This document shows, piece by piece, positions 54,872 to 62,469 of a DNA stretch of 64,000 bases. This DNA is from Brachybacterium sp. SGAir0954 (lineage in GTDB: Bacteria > Actinomycetota > Actinomycetes > Actinomycetales > Dermabacteraceae): positions 1,612,001-1,676,000 of the forward strand of contig NZ_CP027295.1 in NCBI RefSeq assembly GCF_005490785.1. Direction: 5' to 3'. The notes under the pieces are model-generated. The model had not been told where the DNA came from. It saw only the letters and a program-made list of their open reading frames with translations, and searched no databases. Numbering within the stretch: the stretch's first letter is position 1; each line of letters begins with the position of its first letter. The translations under genes were made by a program, and so were the position numbers.

Positions 54872-54877
54872 AGCCTA
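54872..54877 (-). promoter_or_regulatory. Leaderless -10 hexamer of the phosphomutase trio
   Basis: TAGGCT on the minus strand ends 6 nt before the ATG at 54865; the gap GGAGGC is too close to serve as a ribosome binding site. Confidence 0.55.
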
Positions 54878-54898
54878 GCGATGCGGTCGAGGTCCGCG

Positions 54899-55196
54899 TC
54901 ACCGTCTGCTCGTCAGCTCGGGGAGACGGCCCCGTCCGCGTCGCCCGGCCGGGACGTTGCGTGGATCGAGCACTTCTCCCTCGACCCGGCCGGCGCCGCA
55001 CGCCGCGGCATGGTCGATGACGAGAGGCCGTGCCCCCCCCCGCGCGATGGATCGGTGCGCCCCCGGCACCCCCAGGGTCATGCCGTGCGCGCCCCGGGTC
55101 GTCGCCCGCCCTGAGCCAGGCGAGGATCTCTACGGCCTCGGTGCCGGACGGGGGTCCGCTGCCGCGCACGGGGCGCCGACGGCGCGGGGTGCTCAT
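54899..55196 (-). pseudogene. Frameshifted small gene over a poly-C tract, unknown function
   Basis: An ATG at 55196 overlaps the stop of the tandem GNAT gene (ATGA) and opens SGTEAVEILAWLRAGDDPGR. A second frame gives ARPLVIDHAAACGAG and PRNVPAGRRGRGRL to a stop at 54899. The two frames meet at a run of nine C (55033-55041, plus strand). With one base removed, the span is 99 codons, a 98-aa protein. It may be broken, variable at the tract, or a sequencing error. No family recognised. Confidence 0.4.
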
Positions 55197-56314
55197 CCGG
55201 CCCCGCGCACCATCCGCAGCTCCGTGCCCACCGGATCCTCCTTGCGGGCGCCGTCGAGGCGGAAGCCCTGCCGCTCGTAGAAGCGGATCGCCCGCGCGTT
55301 CCCCTCGAGCACCCACAGGGAGGCGGGGCCGTCGCCGATCGCGGCGCGCAGCAGCGCATGGCCCAGTCCGGTGCCGTACACCTCCGCACGCACGTAGAGC
55401 GCCATCAGCTCCCGCTCCGGGAGACCGCCGGCGGGCTCGTCCCGACCCGCGCCGGCGATGGCGAAGCCGAGCAGACGCTCGCCCGTCCCCTCCGCGACGA
55501 GCACGGTGTTGGGGGTGGTCGCGATGCTCTCGCGCCAGCGCTGTGCCCGGGCCTCCCGGTCCGCGCGCCGCGCGGCGAGCACCTCGGAAGCGATGAGCCC
55601 TGTGTACGCCTCCTCCCAGGCGTCGAGGTGGAGGGCCGTCAGGGCGGCGGCGTCCTCGGGGCGCGCGGGCCGGATCGGCGGGAGCGCCGTGGTGGCCGAT
55701 GTGGTTGCGGCCGGCGCGGAACCGGCCGACGGGGAGTCGGCAGCGAGGGACTGATCGCCGACGGCGGGCGAGCGGCGCAGGCACAGCAGCCGCGGCCGCT
55801 CGTCCCATGCCGGCCCCACGGCGAAGCCGCGGGAGCGGTACAGACCGATCGCGCGCTCGCGCCAGTCCCAGACCGTGAGCGTGACGGGGAGCGGCCCGGC
55901 GGCCTCGACCGCGGCGTCGAGCAGGGCGGATCCCACGCCGCGGCCCCGCACGGCGGGGGAGGCCCACAGGCGCTTGATCTCGAGCGACCCCTCCCGCGGG
56001 GCGAGCACGGCGATCCCCGCGAGCGCCCCGGGAAGCGCCTCGCCCCCGTCGGCCGTCGTCGTCCCACCGTGATCCTCCACCGGCGCGAGCTCGGCGACGA
56101 GGATCCGGCAGCCGGCGAGCGCCCGCGCCGGGTCCTCGACCTCGGCGCGGTACCGCTCGGGCAGCGCGTCATCCGTCCCCGTCGTGGGGCTCACGCCGTG
56201 CGCGCGCTTCTCCTCCTCGGTGCCGGAGAGGTACGCCCGCAGCGCCTCCGCGATCGCGGGGAGATCGGCGGGGAGCGCCTCGCGGATCCGGGCTCGGCCG
56301 GGCAGGGTCGTCAT
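55193..56314 (-). CDS. Tandem GNAT N-acetyltransferase
   Basis: 373 aa with two GNAT domains. Domain 1 (about 5-200): LWASPAVRGRGVGSALLD (acetyl-CoA loop RGRGVG) and LTVWDWRERAIGLYRSRGF. A Ser/Ala/Thr linker follows. Domain 2 (about 218-373): LYVRAEVYGTGLGHALLRAAI (loop YGTGLG) and LWVLEGNARAIRFYERQGF. Both look catalytically complete. Substrates unknown. GGAGG precedes the ATG at 56314. Overlaps the start of the small gene at 55196. Confidence 0.85.
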   Translation of the reverse strand: MTTLPGRARIREALPADLPAIAEALRAYLSGTEEEKRAHGVSPTTGTDDALPERYRAEVEDPARALAGCRILVAELAPVEDHGGTTTADGGEALPGALAGIAVLAPREGSLEIKRLWASPAVRGRGVGSALLDAAVEAAGPLPVTLTVWDWRERAIGLYRSRGFAVGPAWDERPRLLCLRRSPAVGDQSLAADSPSAGSAPAATTSATTALPPIRPARPEDAAALTALHLDAWEEAYTGLIASEVLAARRADREARAQRWRESIATTPNTVLVAEGTGERLLGFAIAGAGRDEPAGGLPERELMALYVRAEVYGTGLGHALLRAAIGDGPASLWVLEGNARAIRFYERQGFRLDGARKEDPVGTELRMVRGAG

Positions 56315-56407
56315 CGCCTCATCCTCCCGCGCGAACCGGTGACCGGCGAGCAGGCGCGCTCGCCGGGTGCACCTCGCAGGGACTCCCACGGAGCAGGGCA
56401 CCGCCCC

Positions 56408-56413
56408 TACGGT
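56408..56413 (+). promoter_or_regulatory. Leaderless -10 hexamer of the XRE gene
   Basis: TACGGT ends 6 nt before the ATG at 56420. Confidence 0.55.
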
Positions 56414-56419
56414 GGGTGC

Positions 56420-57267
56420 ATGACCTCGAGGGAGACCGCCCGGGAGTTCCTGATCTCCCGCCGTGCGCAGATCACCCCGGCGCAGGCCGGGCTCCCGGAC
56501 CGCGACGAGGAGCGACGCGTCCCGGGCCTGCGCCGGGAGGAGGTCGCCGAGCTGGCCGGGGTGAGCACGTGCTACTACACCCGGCTCGAGCGCGGGGAGA
56601 TCGGCGGTGCCTCTCCGGGCGTGCTCGACGCGATCGCCCGTGCACTCCGACTGACGGAGGTCGAGCGGGAGCATCTCGAGGATCTCGGCCGTCGGCCGTC
56701 GGGCAGCAGCCCCCGCGCGGACGACGACGGGGCGGGGGAGGTGCCGGAGCGGCTGCGGCGACTCGTCGAGCGGATCGCCGTCCCCGCGATCGTGCAGACC
56801 CCGCGGCTCGACCTCGTCGCCGCGAACGGTCCCGCCCGCCGGCTCTTCGCGCCTGTGCTCGAGGACCACCGCGGGGCGAACTTCGCCCGCTTCAACTACC
56901 TCGATCCTCGGGCACGCGACTTGTACGCGGACTGGCCGCTCGCCCGCCGCACCGGAGCCGCGATCGTCCGCTGTGAGGCGGGCCGCGACCCGCTGGACGA
57001 GGAGTTCACGGCGCTGATCAGTGAGCTCTCGACCCGCAGCCCGCTGTTCCGCGAGGACTGGGCCCGACGGGATGTGCACGAGCACCGCACCGGCACCAAG
57101 CGCTTCGTGCACCCGCAGCTGGGCCCGCTCACCCTGGACTTCGAGGTCCTCGAGACCCCCGGCGACCCGACCCGCCGGCTCGTCACCTACAGCCCCGTCC
57201 CGGCACCGCGGACGAGCAGCGCCTCCTCGGCCCCGGCCCCTCGGGCACGGCGCCCCACCAGGCCTGA
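56420..57267 (+). CDS. XRE family regulator, MmyB-like, with apparent C-terminal frameshift
   Basis: About 282 aa if repaired. Helix-turn-helix in residues 10-80 (RRVPGLRREEVAELAGVS, YYTRLERGEI), then the MmyB-type ligand domain (IVQTPRLDLVAANGPARRLF, NFARFNYLDP, LTLDFEVLETPGD). At about 57198-57204 one base seems lost: before it the frame reads LVTYSPVP, after it the expected end GTADEQRLLGPGPSG to TGA at 57265-57267 is in the next frame. Unrepaired, translation would run on to 58120 over the next gene. Such regulators usually control the adjacent oxidoreductase. Confidence 0.7.
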
Positions 57268-57320
57268 CCCCATCCCGGTCCGGACGGGATCCGCGACCAC
57301 CATCCTGATCGGAGAGCAGC

Positions 57321-58298
57321 ATGAAGATCGTCGTCATCGGCGGATCCGGCCACATCGGCACCTATCTCGTCCCCCGGCTCGTGCGCGCGGGCCACGAGGT
57401 CGTCAGCATCACCCGCTCCGGCGGCACCGGGTACCGGGACTCCCCGGAGTGGGAGCAGGTGACGCACCTCGCCGCGGACCGCGAGCAGCAGGACGCCGAC
57501 GGCAGCTTCGGCCGGACCGTCCTCGCGCAGGCCCCCGACGTCGTCATCGACCTGGTCTGCTTCATCCTCGACTCCGCGACCGCGCTCGTGGAGGCGCTGC
57601 GCGGGGAGGTCGCCCACCTGATCCACTGCGGCTCCATCTGGCGCCACGGGGCCAGCCGCACGCTCCCCATCACCGAGGACTCCGACGCCGCGGGCGCCCC
57701 GTTCGACGAGTACGGCCGGCAGAAAGCCGCCATCGCACGGATGCTAGAGGAGGAGACGGCCCGCGGTGGCCTCGTGACGACCTCGATCCATCCCGGGCAC
57801 ATCGTCGGCCCCGGCTGGCACCCCACCGGGCCGCTCGGGAACCGGGACCCGGAGTCCTGGCGGATCCTCTCGGGGGGAGGTGTGCTGCGTGTCCCGGGCA
57901 GCGGCGCGGAGACGATGCACCACGTGCACGCGGACGACGTCGCCCAGGTCTTCGAGCGCGCACTCGACCGCCGCGACGCGGCCGCGGGGGAGTCCTTCAC
58001 CGCGGTCGCGCCGACCGCGCTCTCGGTGCGGGGCTACGTCGAGATCGCCTCCGGCTGGTTCGGTGCCGAGGCGAGCATCGAGCCCGTCACCTGGGAGGAG
58101 TTCCGCGCGACCACGGATGAGCACCACGCCCTCGAGAGCTGGGGCCACCTGCACCGCAGCCAGGTCTTCAGCATCGAGAAGGCGAGGACCCTGCTCGGCT
58201 ACGCCCCCGCCTTCGAGCCGGACGCGGCGATCCTCGAGTCGGTGCGCCTGCTCATCGAGCGCGGGGAGCTCCTGGTCGAGGCGCCGCTCCAGGCCTGA
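57321..58298 (+). CDS. NAD-dependent epimerase/dehydratase family protein
   Basis: 325 aa extended SDR. N-terminal GGSGHIGTYLV (GxxGxxG), active-site region HCGSIWRHGAS with Tyr in DEYGRQKAAI (YxxxK), SIHPGHIVGPGW substrate block, and MHHVHADDVAQVFERAL typical of sugar-nucleotide-like epimerases. Complete. ATG at 57321 with GGAGAG upstream. Probably controlled by the XRE gene 53 nt upstream; the repaired XRE stop leaves a clean gap, which supports the frameshift reading. Confidence 0.87.
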   Translation: MKIVVIGGSGHIGTYLVPRLVRAGHEVVSITRSGGTGYRDSPEWEQVTHLAADREQQDADGSFGRTVLAQAPDVVIDLVCFILDSATALVEALRGEVAHLIHCGSIWRHGASRTLPITEDSDAAGAPFDEYGRQKAAIARMLEEETARGGLVTTSIHPGHIVGPGWHPTGPLGNRDPESWRILSGGGVLRVPGSGAETMHHVHADDVAQVFERALDRRDAAAGESFTAVAPTALSVRGYVEIASGWFGAEASIEPVTWEEFRATTDEHHALESWGHLHRSQVFSIEKARTLLGYAPAFEPDAAILESVRLLIERGELLVEAPLQA

Positions 58299-58318
58299 CG
58301 GGACCGGCGGCGGGCACC

Positions 58319-58954
58319 TCAGCCCCGCAGGTGCTCCGCCGCGATGCGGGGTGAGCTGAGCACGGGCAGGCCGAGATCGGCGAGCAGCGGCTCCGCCCCG
58401 GCCATGCTCGCCTGCGCGAGCACGAGCACGTCGGCCCCCGAGGCGAGGCCGCGCGCGGCGGTGGCGATCGCGGCGAGGTAGCTCTCCTGGTCGCCCTGCT
58501 CGAAGAGCGGCCAGGCGCCCTCGGCGAGCACCAGCTCCACCTCGACCTCCGCCCCGGAGCGGGCCGCCTCCTCGAGCAGCAGCACTCGCGTGGGCGCGAG
58601 GGTCGAGGCGAGCGCGGCGACGACGCCGATCCGTCGGCCGGCACCGACGGCGCGCGCGGCCATCGGCCGGTCCACGCGGAACACGGGCACGCCCAGGGAA
58701 TCGCCGACGCTCTCGGCCACGTCGCCGATGCTCGAGCAGGTGCAGCAGATCGTCCCCGCACCCTGGTCGCGCAGCTCCGCGATCCGCGCGGCGACCCGAC
58801 CCGTGACCGACTCCGCGCCGAGAGCACGGGCGTCGGCGAGCAGGCTCTCGTCGACGAGGTGGACCGCGCCCGTCGCCGGGTCGAGCTCGGCCAGGAGCGT
58901 GTCGAAGGTCGGCACGTGGACGGGGGAGGTGTGCAGGAATCCGGGGCGCGTCAC
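58319..58954 (-). CDS. Aspartate/glutamate racemase family protein
   Basis: 211 aa. VTGRVAARIAELRDQGAG and ICCTCSSIGDVAE hold the first catalytic Cys region; RRIGVVAALASTLAPT is the second half start. The second Cys of true racemases is not present at LAQASMAGAEP, so the enzyme may act like the one-Cys members (decarboxylase or isomerase type). The GTG at 58954 gives the natural N terminus; no ribosome binding site is seen. Convergent with the epimerase gene across 20 nt. Confidence 0.75.
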   Translation of the reverse strand: MTRPGFLHTSPVHVPTFDTLLAELDPATGAVHLVDESLLADARALGAESVTGRVAARIAELRDQGAGTICCTCSSIGDVAESVGDSLGVPVFRVDRPMAARAVGAGRRIGVVAALASTLAPTRVLLLEEAARSGAEVEVELVLAEGAWPLFEQGDQESYLAAIATAARGLASGADVLVLAQASMAGAEPLLADLGLPVLSSPRIAAEHLRG

Positions 58955-59006
58955 CCGCGGATCATGGCACGCCCTCACCCCGGCCCACCGCGTCGTCCGC
59001 CGGCCC

Positions 59007-59381
59007 TCAGACGTACGGCCGGGTGACCAGCTCGAGGTAGTGGCCCGACGGGTCGAGCAGGTAGACACCCCGCCCGTCGTGCTCGTGGTTGATCTCGCCC
59101 GGCCGGGAGCGCTGCGGATCCGCCCAGCGCTCCCGGCCGTTCGCGCGCAGCGCGGCGAGCGCCCGGTCGAAGTGGGCGTCGTCGAGCAGGAGGGCGTAGT
59201 GCTGCGGCGGGAACTCGATCGGCGGGGTCGCGAACTGCAGCAGGACGCCGCCGCCGATCGTGAGGTTCCGGAACGGGCCCCAGGACGGGGCCTCCTCGGC
59301 CTCGAGCAGGTCGCGGTAGAGCCGCGAGGACCCGTCGGGGTCGGTGGACGCGATGATCGTGTGGTTGAAGTGCGCTGTCAT
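59007..59381 (-). CDS. VOC family protein
   Basis: 124 aa. NHTIIASTDPDGSSRLYRDLLEAE, with His6 or His4 as possible first metal ligand, HYALLLDDAHFDRAL and GRGVYLLDPSGHYLELVTRPY with the C-terminal Glu ligand. Metal site looks complete, unlike the VOC at 45.0 kb. Similar to dioxygenase/glyoxalase-like proteins. AGGAGAG precedes the ATG at 59381. Confidence 0.85.
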   Translation of the reverse strand: MTAHFNHTIIASTDPDGSSRLYRDLLEAEEAPSWGPFRNLTIGGGVLLQFATPPIEFPPQHYALLLDDAHFDRALAALRANGRERWADPQRSRPGEINHEHDGRGVYLLDPSGHYLELVTRPYV

Positions 59382-59517
59382 GTCTCTCCTGGTGGTGGCT
59401 GCGGGCGGTGGGGCACACGCGGCGCAGGAGGAGCGCGGATCAGGGAGCGACCAAGTCGCCGTCCCGGGAGCAGCCGCAGGGGGTCTGGCTGGTCATCACG
59501 ATCGGAGACTTCAGGCG

Positions 59518-59552
59518 CCGGGCGACCCGGGTGTAAGACCCGGGCCGCCCGG
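59518..59552 (-). terminator. Terminator after the cupin-CMD operon
   Basis: Fifteen-base arms 59518-59532 and 59538-59552 (CCGGGCGACCCGGGT / ACCCGGGCCGCCCGG) with one mismatch and a 5-nt loop, 8 nt beyond the CMD stop on the minus strand. Confidence 0.8.
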
Positions 59553-59559
59553 CACGGGA

Positions 59560-59883
59560 TCAGCCCTCGTAGACCGTCCTCGCGAGGCGGAACGCCGCCC
59601 AGGCCTTGGGCCAACCGGCGTAGAACGCGGCGTGGGTGAGCACCTCCGCCATCTCCTCCGCGGTGACGCCGTTGGCCTTCGCCCGCTGGATGTGGTGCTC
59701 GAGGGAGCCGTCCAGCACCCCGCTCGCCATCAGCGCGGTGACGGTGACGATGCTGCGCTCGCGCAGGGGAAGCTGCTCCTCGCGTGCCCAGACCTGTCCG
59801 AACAGGACGTCGTCGTTGAGCTCCGCGAACGTGGGGGCGAACTCCCCGAGCGCGTCCCGGCCTGCGGTGACCTTCTCCGTCAT
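59560..59883 (-). CDS. Carboxymuconolactone decarboxylase family protein
   Basis: 107 aa. Single CMD domain: REEQLPLRERSIVTVTALMA and LEHHIQRAKANGVTAEEMAEVLTHAAFYAGWPKAW. It has the HH of the family but no Cys pair, so it belongs to the non-AhpD branch, with decarboxylase-like or unknown activity. AAGGAGAG precedes the ATG at 59883. It follows the cupin gene by 41 nt in an operon closed by a terminator; this CMD-cupin pairing is common in bacteria. Confidence 0.88.
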   Translation of the reverse strand: MTEKVTAGRDALGEFAPTFAELNDDVLFGQVWAREEQLPLRERSIVTVTALMASGVLDGSLEHHIQRAKANGVTAEEMAEVLTHAAFYAGWPKAWAAFRLARTVYEG

Positions 59884-59924
59884 GGGTCTCTCCTTCGTGT
59901 GGTGGTGGTAGTTCCGAAGCGCCG

Positions 59925-60350
59925 TCAGGCGGTGGGCAGGGCGCCGTAGATCTCGTCGGTGACGGGCTCGAGCCACTCGTTGCTCGCGTCCGCCCCCGGG
60001 GTGAGGAAGGCGAGGTGGCTGAACCACGAGCCGGCCTTCGCTCCGTGCCAGTGCTTCTGTCCCTCGGGGACGCGCACCACGGAGCCGGGCTCGAGGCTCA
60101 CGGGCTCCTCGCCCTCGGCCTGGTACCAGCCGCTGCCCGCCGTGCAGATGAGGATCTGGTCGCCGCCGCCCCCGGTGGCGTGGTGGATGTGCCAGTTGTT
60201 GCGGCAGCCGGGCTCGAAGGTCACGTTGCTGACGGCGACGCTCCCCTCGGTGACGAGCGGGGCGAGGAAGCTCTGCCCGGTGAAGAACTCGGCGAAGGCG
60301 TCGTTCGGCGCGCCCGTCGGGAAGATCTGCTCGAAGTCCTGATCCGTCAT
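59925..60350 (-). CDS. Cupin domain protein
   Basis: 141 aa. Cupin motif 1 in NNWHIHHATGGGGDQILICTAGSGWYQ (two His and a Gln/Glu position) and motif 2 in PEGQKHWHGAKAG (His). A single mononuclear-metal barrel is expected. AGGAGG precedes the ATG at 60350; a longer frame upstream lacks a site. First gene of the operon with the CMD gene. Likely in aromatic or quinone breakdown or stress; substrate unknown. Confidence 0.88.
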   Translation of the reverse strand: MTDQDFEQIFPTGAPNDAFAEFFTGQSFLAPLVTEGSVAVSNVTFEPGCRNNWHIHHATGGGGDQILICTAGSGWYQAEGEEPVSLEPGSVVRVPEGQKHWHGAKAGSWFSHLAFLTPGADASNEWLEPVTDEIYGALPTA

Positions 60351-60470
60351 CGAAGCCTCCTGAGGTGGGATGGTGCGGTGGTCCGGATCCGACGGTAGGC
60401 GCGGGCCCGTCCCCGTGGGAGTCCCCGACAGCACCCCCATCGCTCCAGGGCCGCGCGGTTCAGGGGGACG

Positions 60471-61430
60471 TCAGGCGGGCAGCAGCCGGGGGACGAGCCG
60501 CACGAGCACGATCATCGCGAGCAGCTCGACGAGGGTCTGCGTGACGACGACCAGCGGGGCGAGGTCGTAGGCCGCCGGCAGCGCGAGCACGAGCGGCAGC
60601 ACCACGAGCGAGTTGCGGGTGACGCCGCTGAACACGACCGCCCGCCGCCCCGGCACGTCGAGTCCCGCCGCCCGGCCCGCGACCATCCCGATCGGCACCA
60701 TCACCACGACGAACGCCACGAGCACGGGCACGGCGAGCAGCAGCGCGCCGATCCGCCCCGCGACCCCGGCGATCTGCGAGGCGACGACCACGGCGAGCGT
60801 CGCCATCATGAGCGGCACCATCGACGCGCTCACGGCCGCCTCGACCCGCGCGCCGACCCGGGTCCTCGCCGCGGCGAGCTGGGTCAGGCCCGCCGCGAGC
60901 AGCGGCGCGACGACGAGCAGGGCGAAGGCCTCGAGGAACGGCCCGGGCTCGATCGAGCGGGCGAGCTCGCCGCCCGCGAACAGCCACAGCAGCGGCGGGA
61001 GCAGGAGCATCTGCGCGACCATGAGCACCGGGGACACGGCGAGCAGCCGCTCCCGGTCCCCGCCCGCGAGGCCCGCGAAGACGATCACGTAGTCGATGCA
61101 CGGGGTGAGCAGCACGAACAGCACTCCCACCAGCAGCGCGGGATCGTCCGCGACGACCCTCGAGAGCGCCCACACCACCACCGGCACGAGCAGCACGTTC
61201 ACGCCGAGCGCCGCCGCGAGGAAGCGCACGTCCCGCACCGCGGCGCCGATCCGCGCGAAGGGCACGCCGAGGAAGGTCGCGTACAGCAGCAGCGCGAGCA
61301 CCGGCTGGATCGCGAGCTCCGCAGGGTGCGCGAGGGCGGGGGCCAACAGTCCGACGGCGGCGCCGATCGCGAGCGCCGCGAGGTACAGCGGCACCTGCTG
61401 CCGCTCGTGCCACGGCATCGGGGTCGGCAT
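60471..61430 (-). CDS. ACR3/bile acid:sodium symporter superfamily transporter (arsenic-resistance-like)
   Basis: 319 aa, ten membrane segments expected in the BASS fold. LFVLLTPCIDYVIVFAGLAGGDRERLLAVSP is the block (PCxxY/W, GLAGGD) typical of arsenite-efflux-like members, with the Cys used in transport; AVVFSGVTRNSLVVLPLVLALP is the second half counterpart. No arsR or arsC is adjacent, so the substrate is not certain. AGGAGGGG sits before the ATG at 61430. Confidence 0.82.
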   Translation of the reverse strand: MPTPMPWHERQQVPLYLAALAIGAAVGLLAPALAHPAELAIQPVLALLLYATFLGVPFARIGAAVRDVRFLAAALGVNVLLVPVVVWALSRVVADDPALLVGVLFVLLTPCIDYVIVFAGLAGGDRERLLAVSPVLMVAQMLLLPPLLWLFAGGELARSIEPGPFLEAFALLVVAPLLAAGLTQLAAARTRVGARVEAAVSASMVPLMMATLAVVVASQIAGVAGRIGALLLAVPVLVAFVVVMVPIGMVAGRAAGLDVPGRRAVVFSGVTRNSLVVLPLVLALPAAYDLAPLVVVTQTLVELLAMIVLVRLVPRLLPA

Positions 61431-61570
61431 CACCCCTCCTCGGTCCGTTCCTCGCGCACGAACGGTGGTCGTGACGTCCCTCCGACGGTAGCGGACCCCT
61501 GCGGCCCCCGCGCGCCCCGACCTGCACCCGGACGGCGCACGGGGGCGACCTCCGCCCGGTGCCGAGCCGG

Positions 61571-61816
61571 TCAGCTGCGGCCGGCGAGCACCCGCTCGAG
61601 CGGAATCCGGTCGTCCTGCCACGGGGTGAGCAGCCAGACCGCGAGGTAGGCGCCCGGCCCCAGCACCGGCAGGAGGAAGGACGCGAGCACCAGCAGGCGC
61701 ACGAGCCACACGTCCAGCCCGGTCCTCTGCGCGATGCCCCCGGCGATGCCGCCCACGAGTCGGCGCGGACCGCGGCGGACGTCGAGACGGCGGATGGAGT
61801 CGAAGATCGTGTTCAT
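61571..61816 (-). CDS. PspC domain membrane protein
   Basis: 81 aa. GPRRLVGGIAGGIAQRTGLDVWLVRLLVLASF with one long hydrophobic span (LLVLASFLLPVLGPGAYLAVWLL), the PspC (phage-shock C) domain that senses envelope stress. A stand-alone short form. The ATG at 61816 lies 7 nt after TAGCGT on the minus strand, so the message is likely leaderless. Confidence 0.88.
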   Translation of the reverse strand: MNTIFDSIRRLDVRRGPRRLVGGIAGGIAQRTGLDVWLVRLLVLASFLLPVLGPGAYLAVWLLTPWQDDRIPLERVLAGRS

Positions 61817-61823
61817 GCGGTCG

Positions 61824-61829
61824 ACGCTA
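61824..61829 (-). promoter_or_regulatory. Leaderless -10 hexamer of the PspC gene
   Basis: TAGCGT (minus strand) ends 7 nt before the ATG at 61816. Confidence 0.55.
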
Positions 61830-61906
61830 CGCGCACCGCGCGGCCCGCGCACCGGGGGCCGCCCCCGAGGTGGATGGGGGAGAACCGCAGGGCTGCGGCG
61901 GGCGGG

Positions 61907-62389
61907 TCAGAGGCCCTCGGGCAGCGGGTGCTCGCCCTTGATGACGAAGAAGGAGCCGCGGATCGTGCCCGCGAGCTTCGACTTCTGCCGGGCGAACCTG
62001 AAGGCGCCGAGCTCCTCGGGGACCTCCATGCCCTCGGAGAGCTTGAGGCCCACGGCGCGCTTGCCGCCCTCCTCGCGCGTCCACAGCACGTTCAGCGCGA
62101 GGCCGGACTCGTGGAAGACATGCACCCAGAGGATCCCCTCGACGTCGTTGACACTGACCTCGAGCGCGGGGGAGGCGATCACCATGTCCCGCTCGCTGCG
62201 CAGGATCTCCTGGACCCAGGCGAGGGTCTCCGGCGCCTCCGCGGCGGGCACGACGGTGAACGTGTGCTTGTACTTCGTGTGGAAGTAGCGGGCCTCGTTG
62301 GCGCGCAGGCCGGCGAGGGCCTCGGTGACGGGGGAGGACTCGAGGCCCTCGGTGGAGACATCGGTGAACGAGACGGCCTGACCAGGCAT
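61907..62389 (-). CDS. Hypothetical protein
   Basis: 160 aa, not recognised. Soluble alpha/beta: EALAGLRANEARYFHTKYKHTF, LEVSVNDVEGILWVHVFHESG, ALNVLWTREEGGKRAVGLKL and IRGSFFVIKGEHPLPEGL. No membrane segment, no Cys. AAGGAGG stands before the ATG at 62389, and codon use is core-like, so it is a real expressed gene. Convergent neighbours and divergent promoter with the 62.5-kb fusion gene. Confidence 0.7.
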   Translation of the reverse strand: MPGQAVSFTDVSTEGLESSPVTEALAGLRANEARYFHTKYKHTFTVVPAAEAPETLAWVQEILRSERDMVIASPALEVSVNDVEGILWVHVFHESGLALNVLWTREEGGKRAVGLKLSEGMEVPEELGAFRFARQKSKLAGTIRGSFFVIKGEHPLPEGL

Positions 62390-62469
62390 GGGGCCTCCTT
62401 GGGACGGTGGGGGAAGCGTACGCTGAGCGCCGCCCGTCCGTCTGACAGTCCCCGAGGAGCCCCGCCGCG

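Noticed and set aside
57268..58120. Run-on of the XRE frame over the epimerase gene as a fused protein
   Set aside because: The epimerase is clearly encoded in another frame over the same bases; the run-on is Arg/Pro-rich noise after a likely frameshift.
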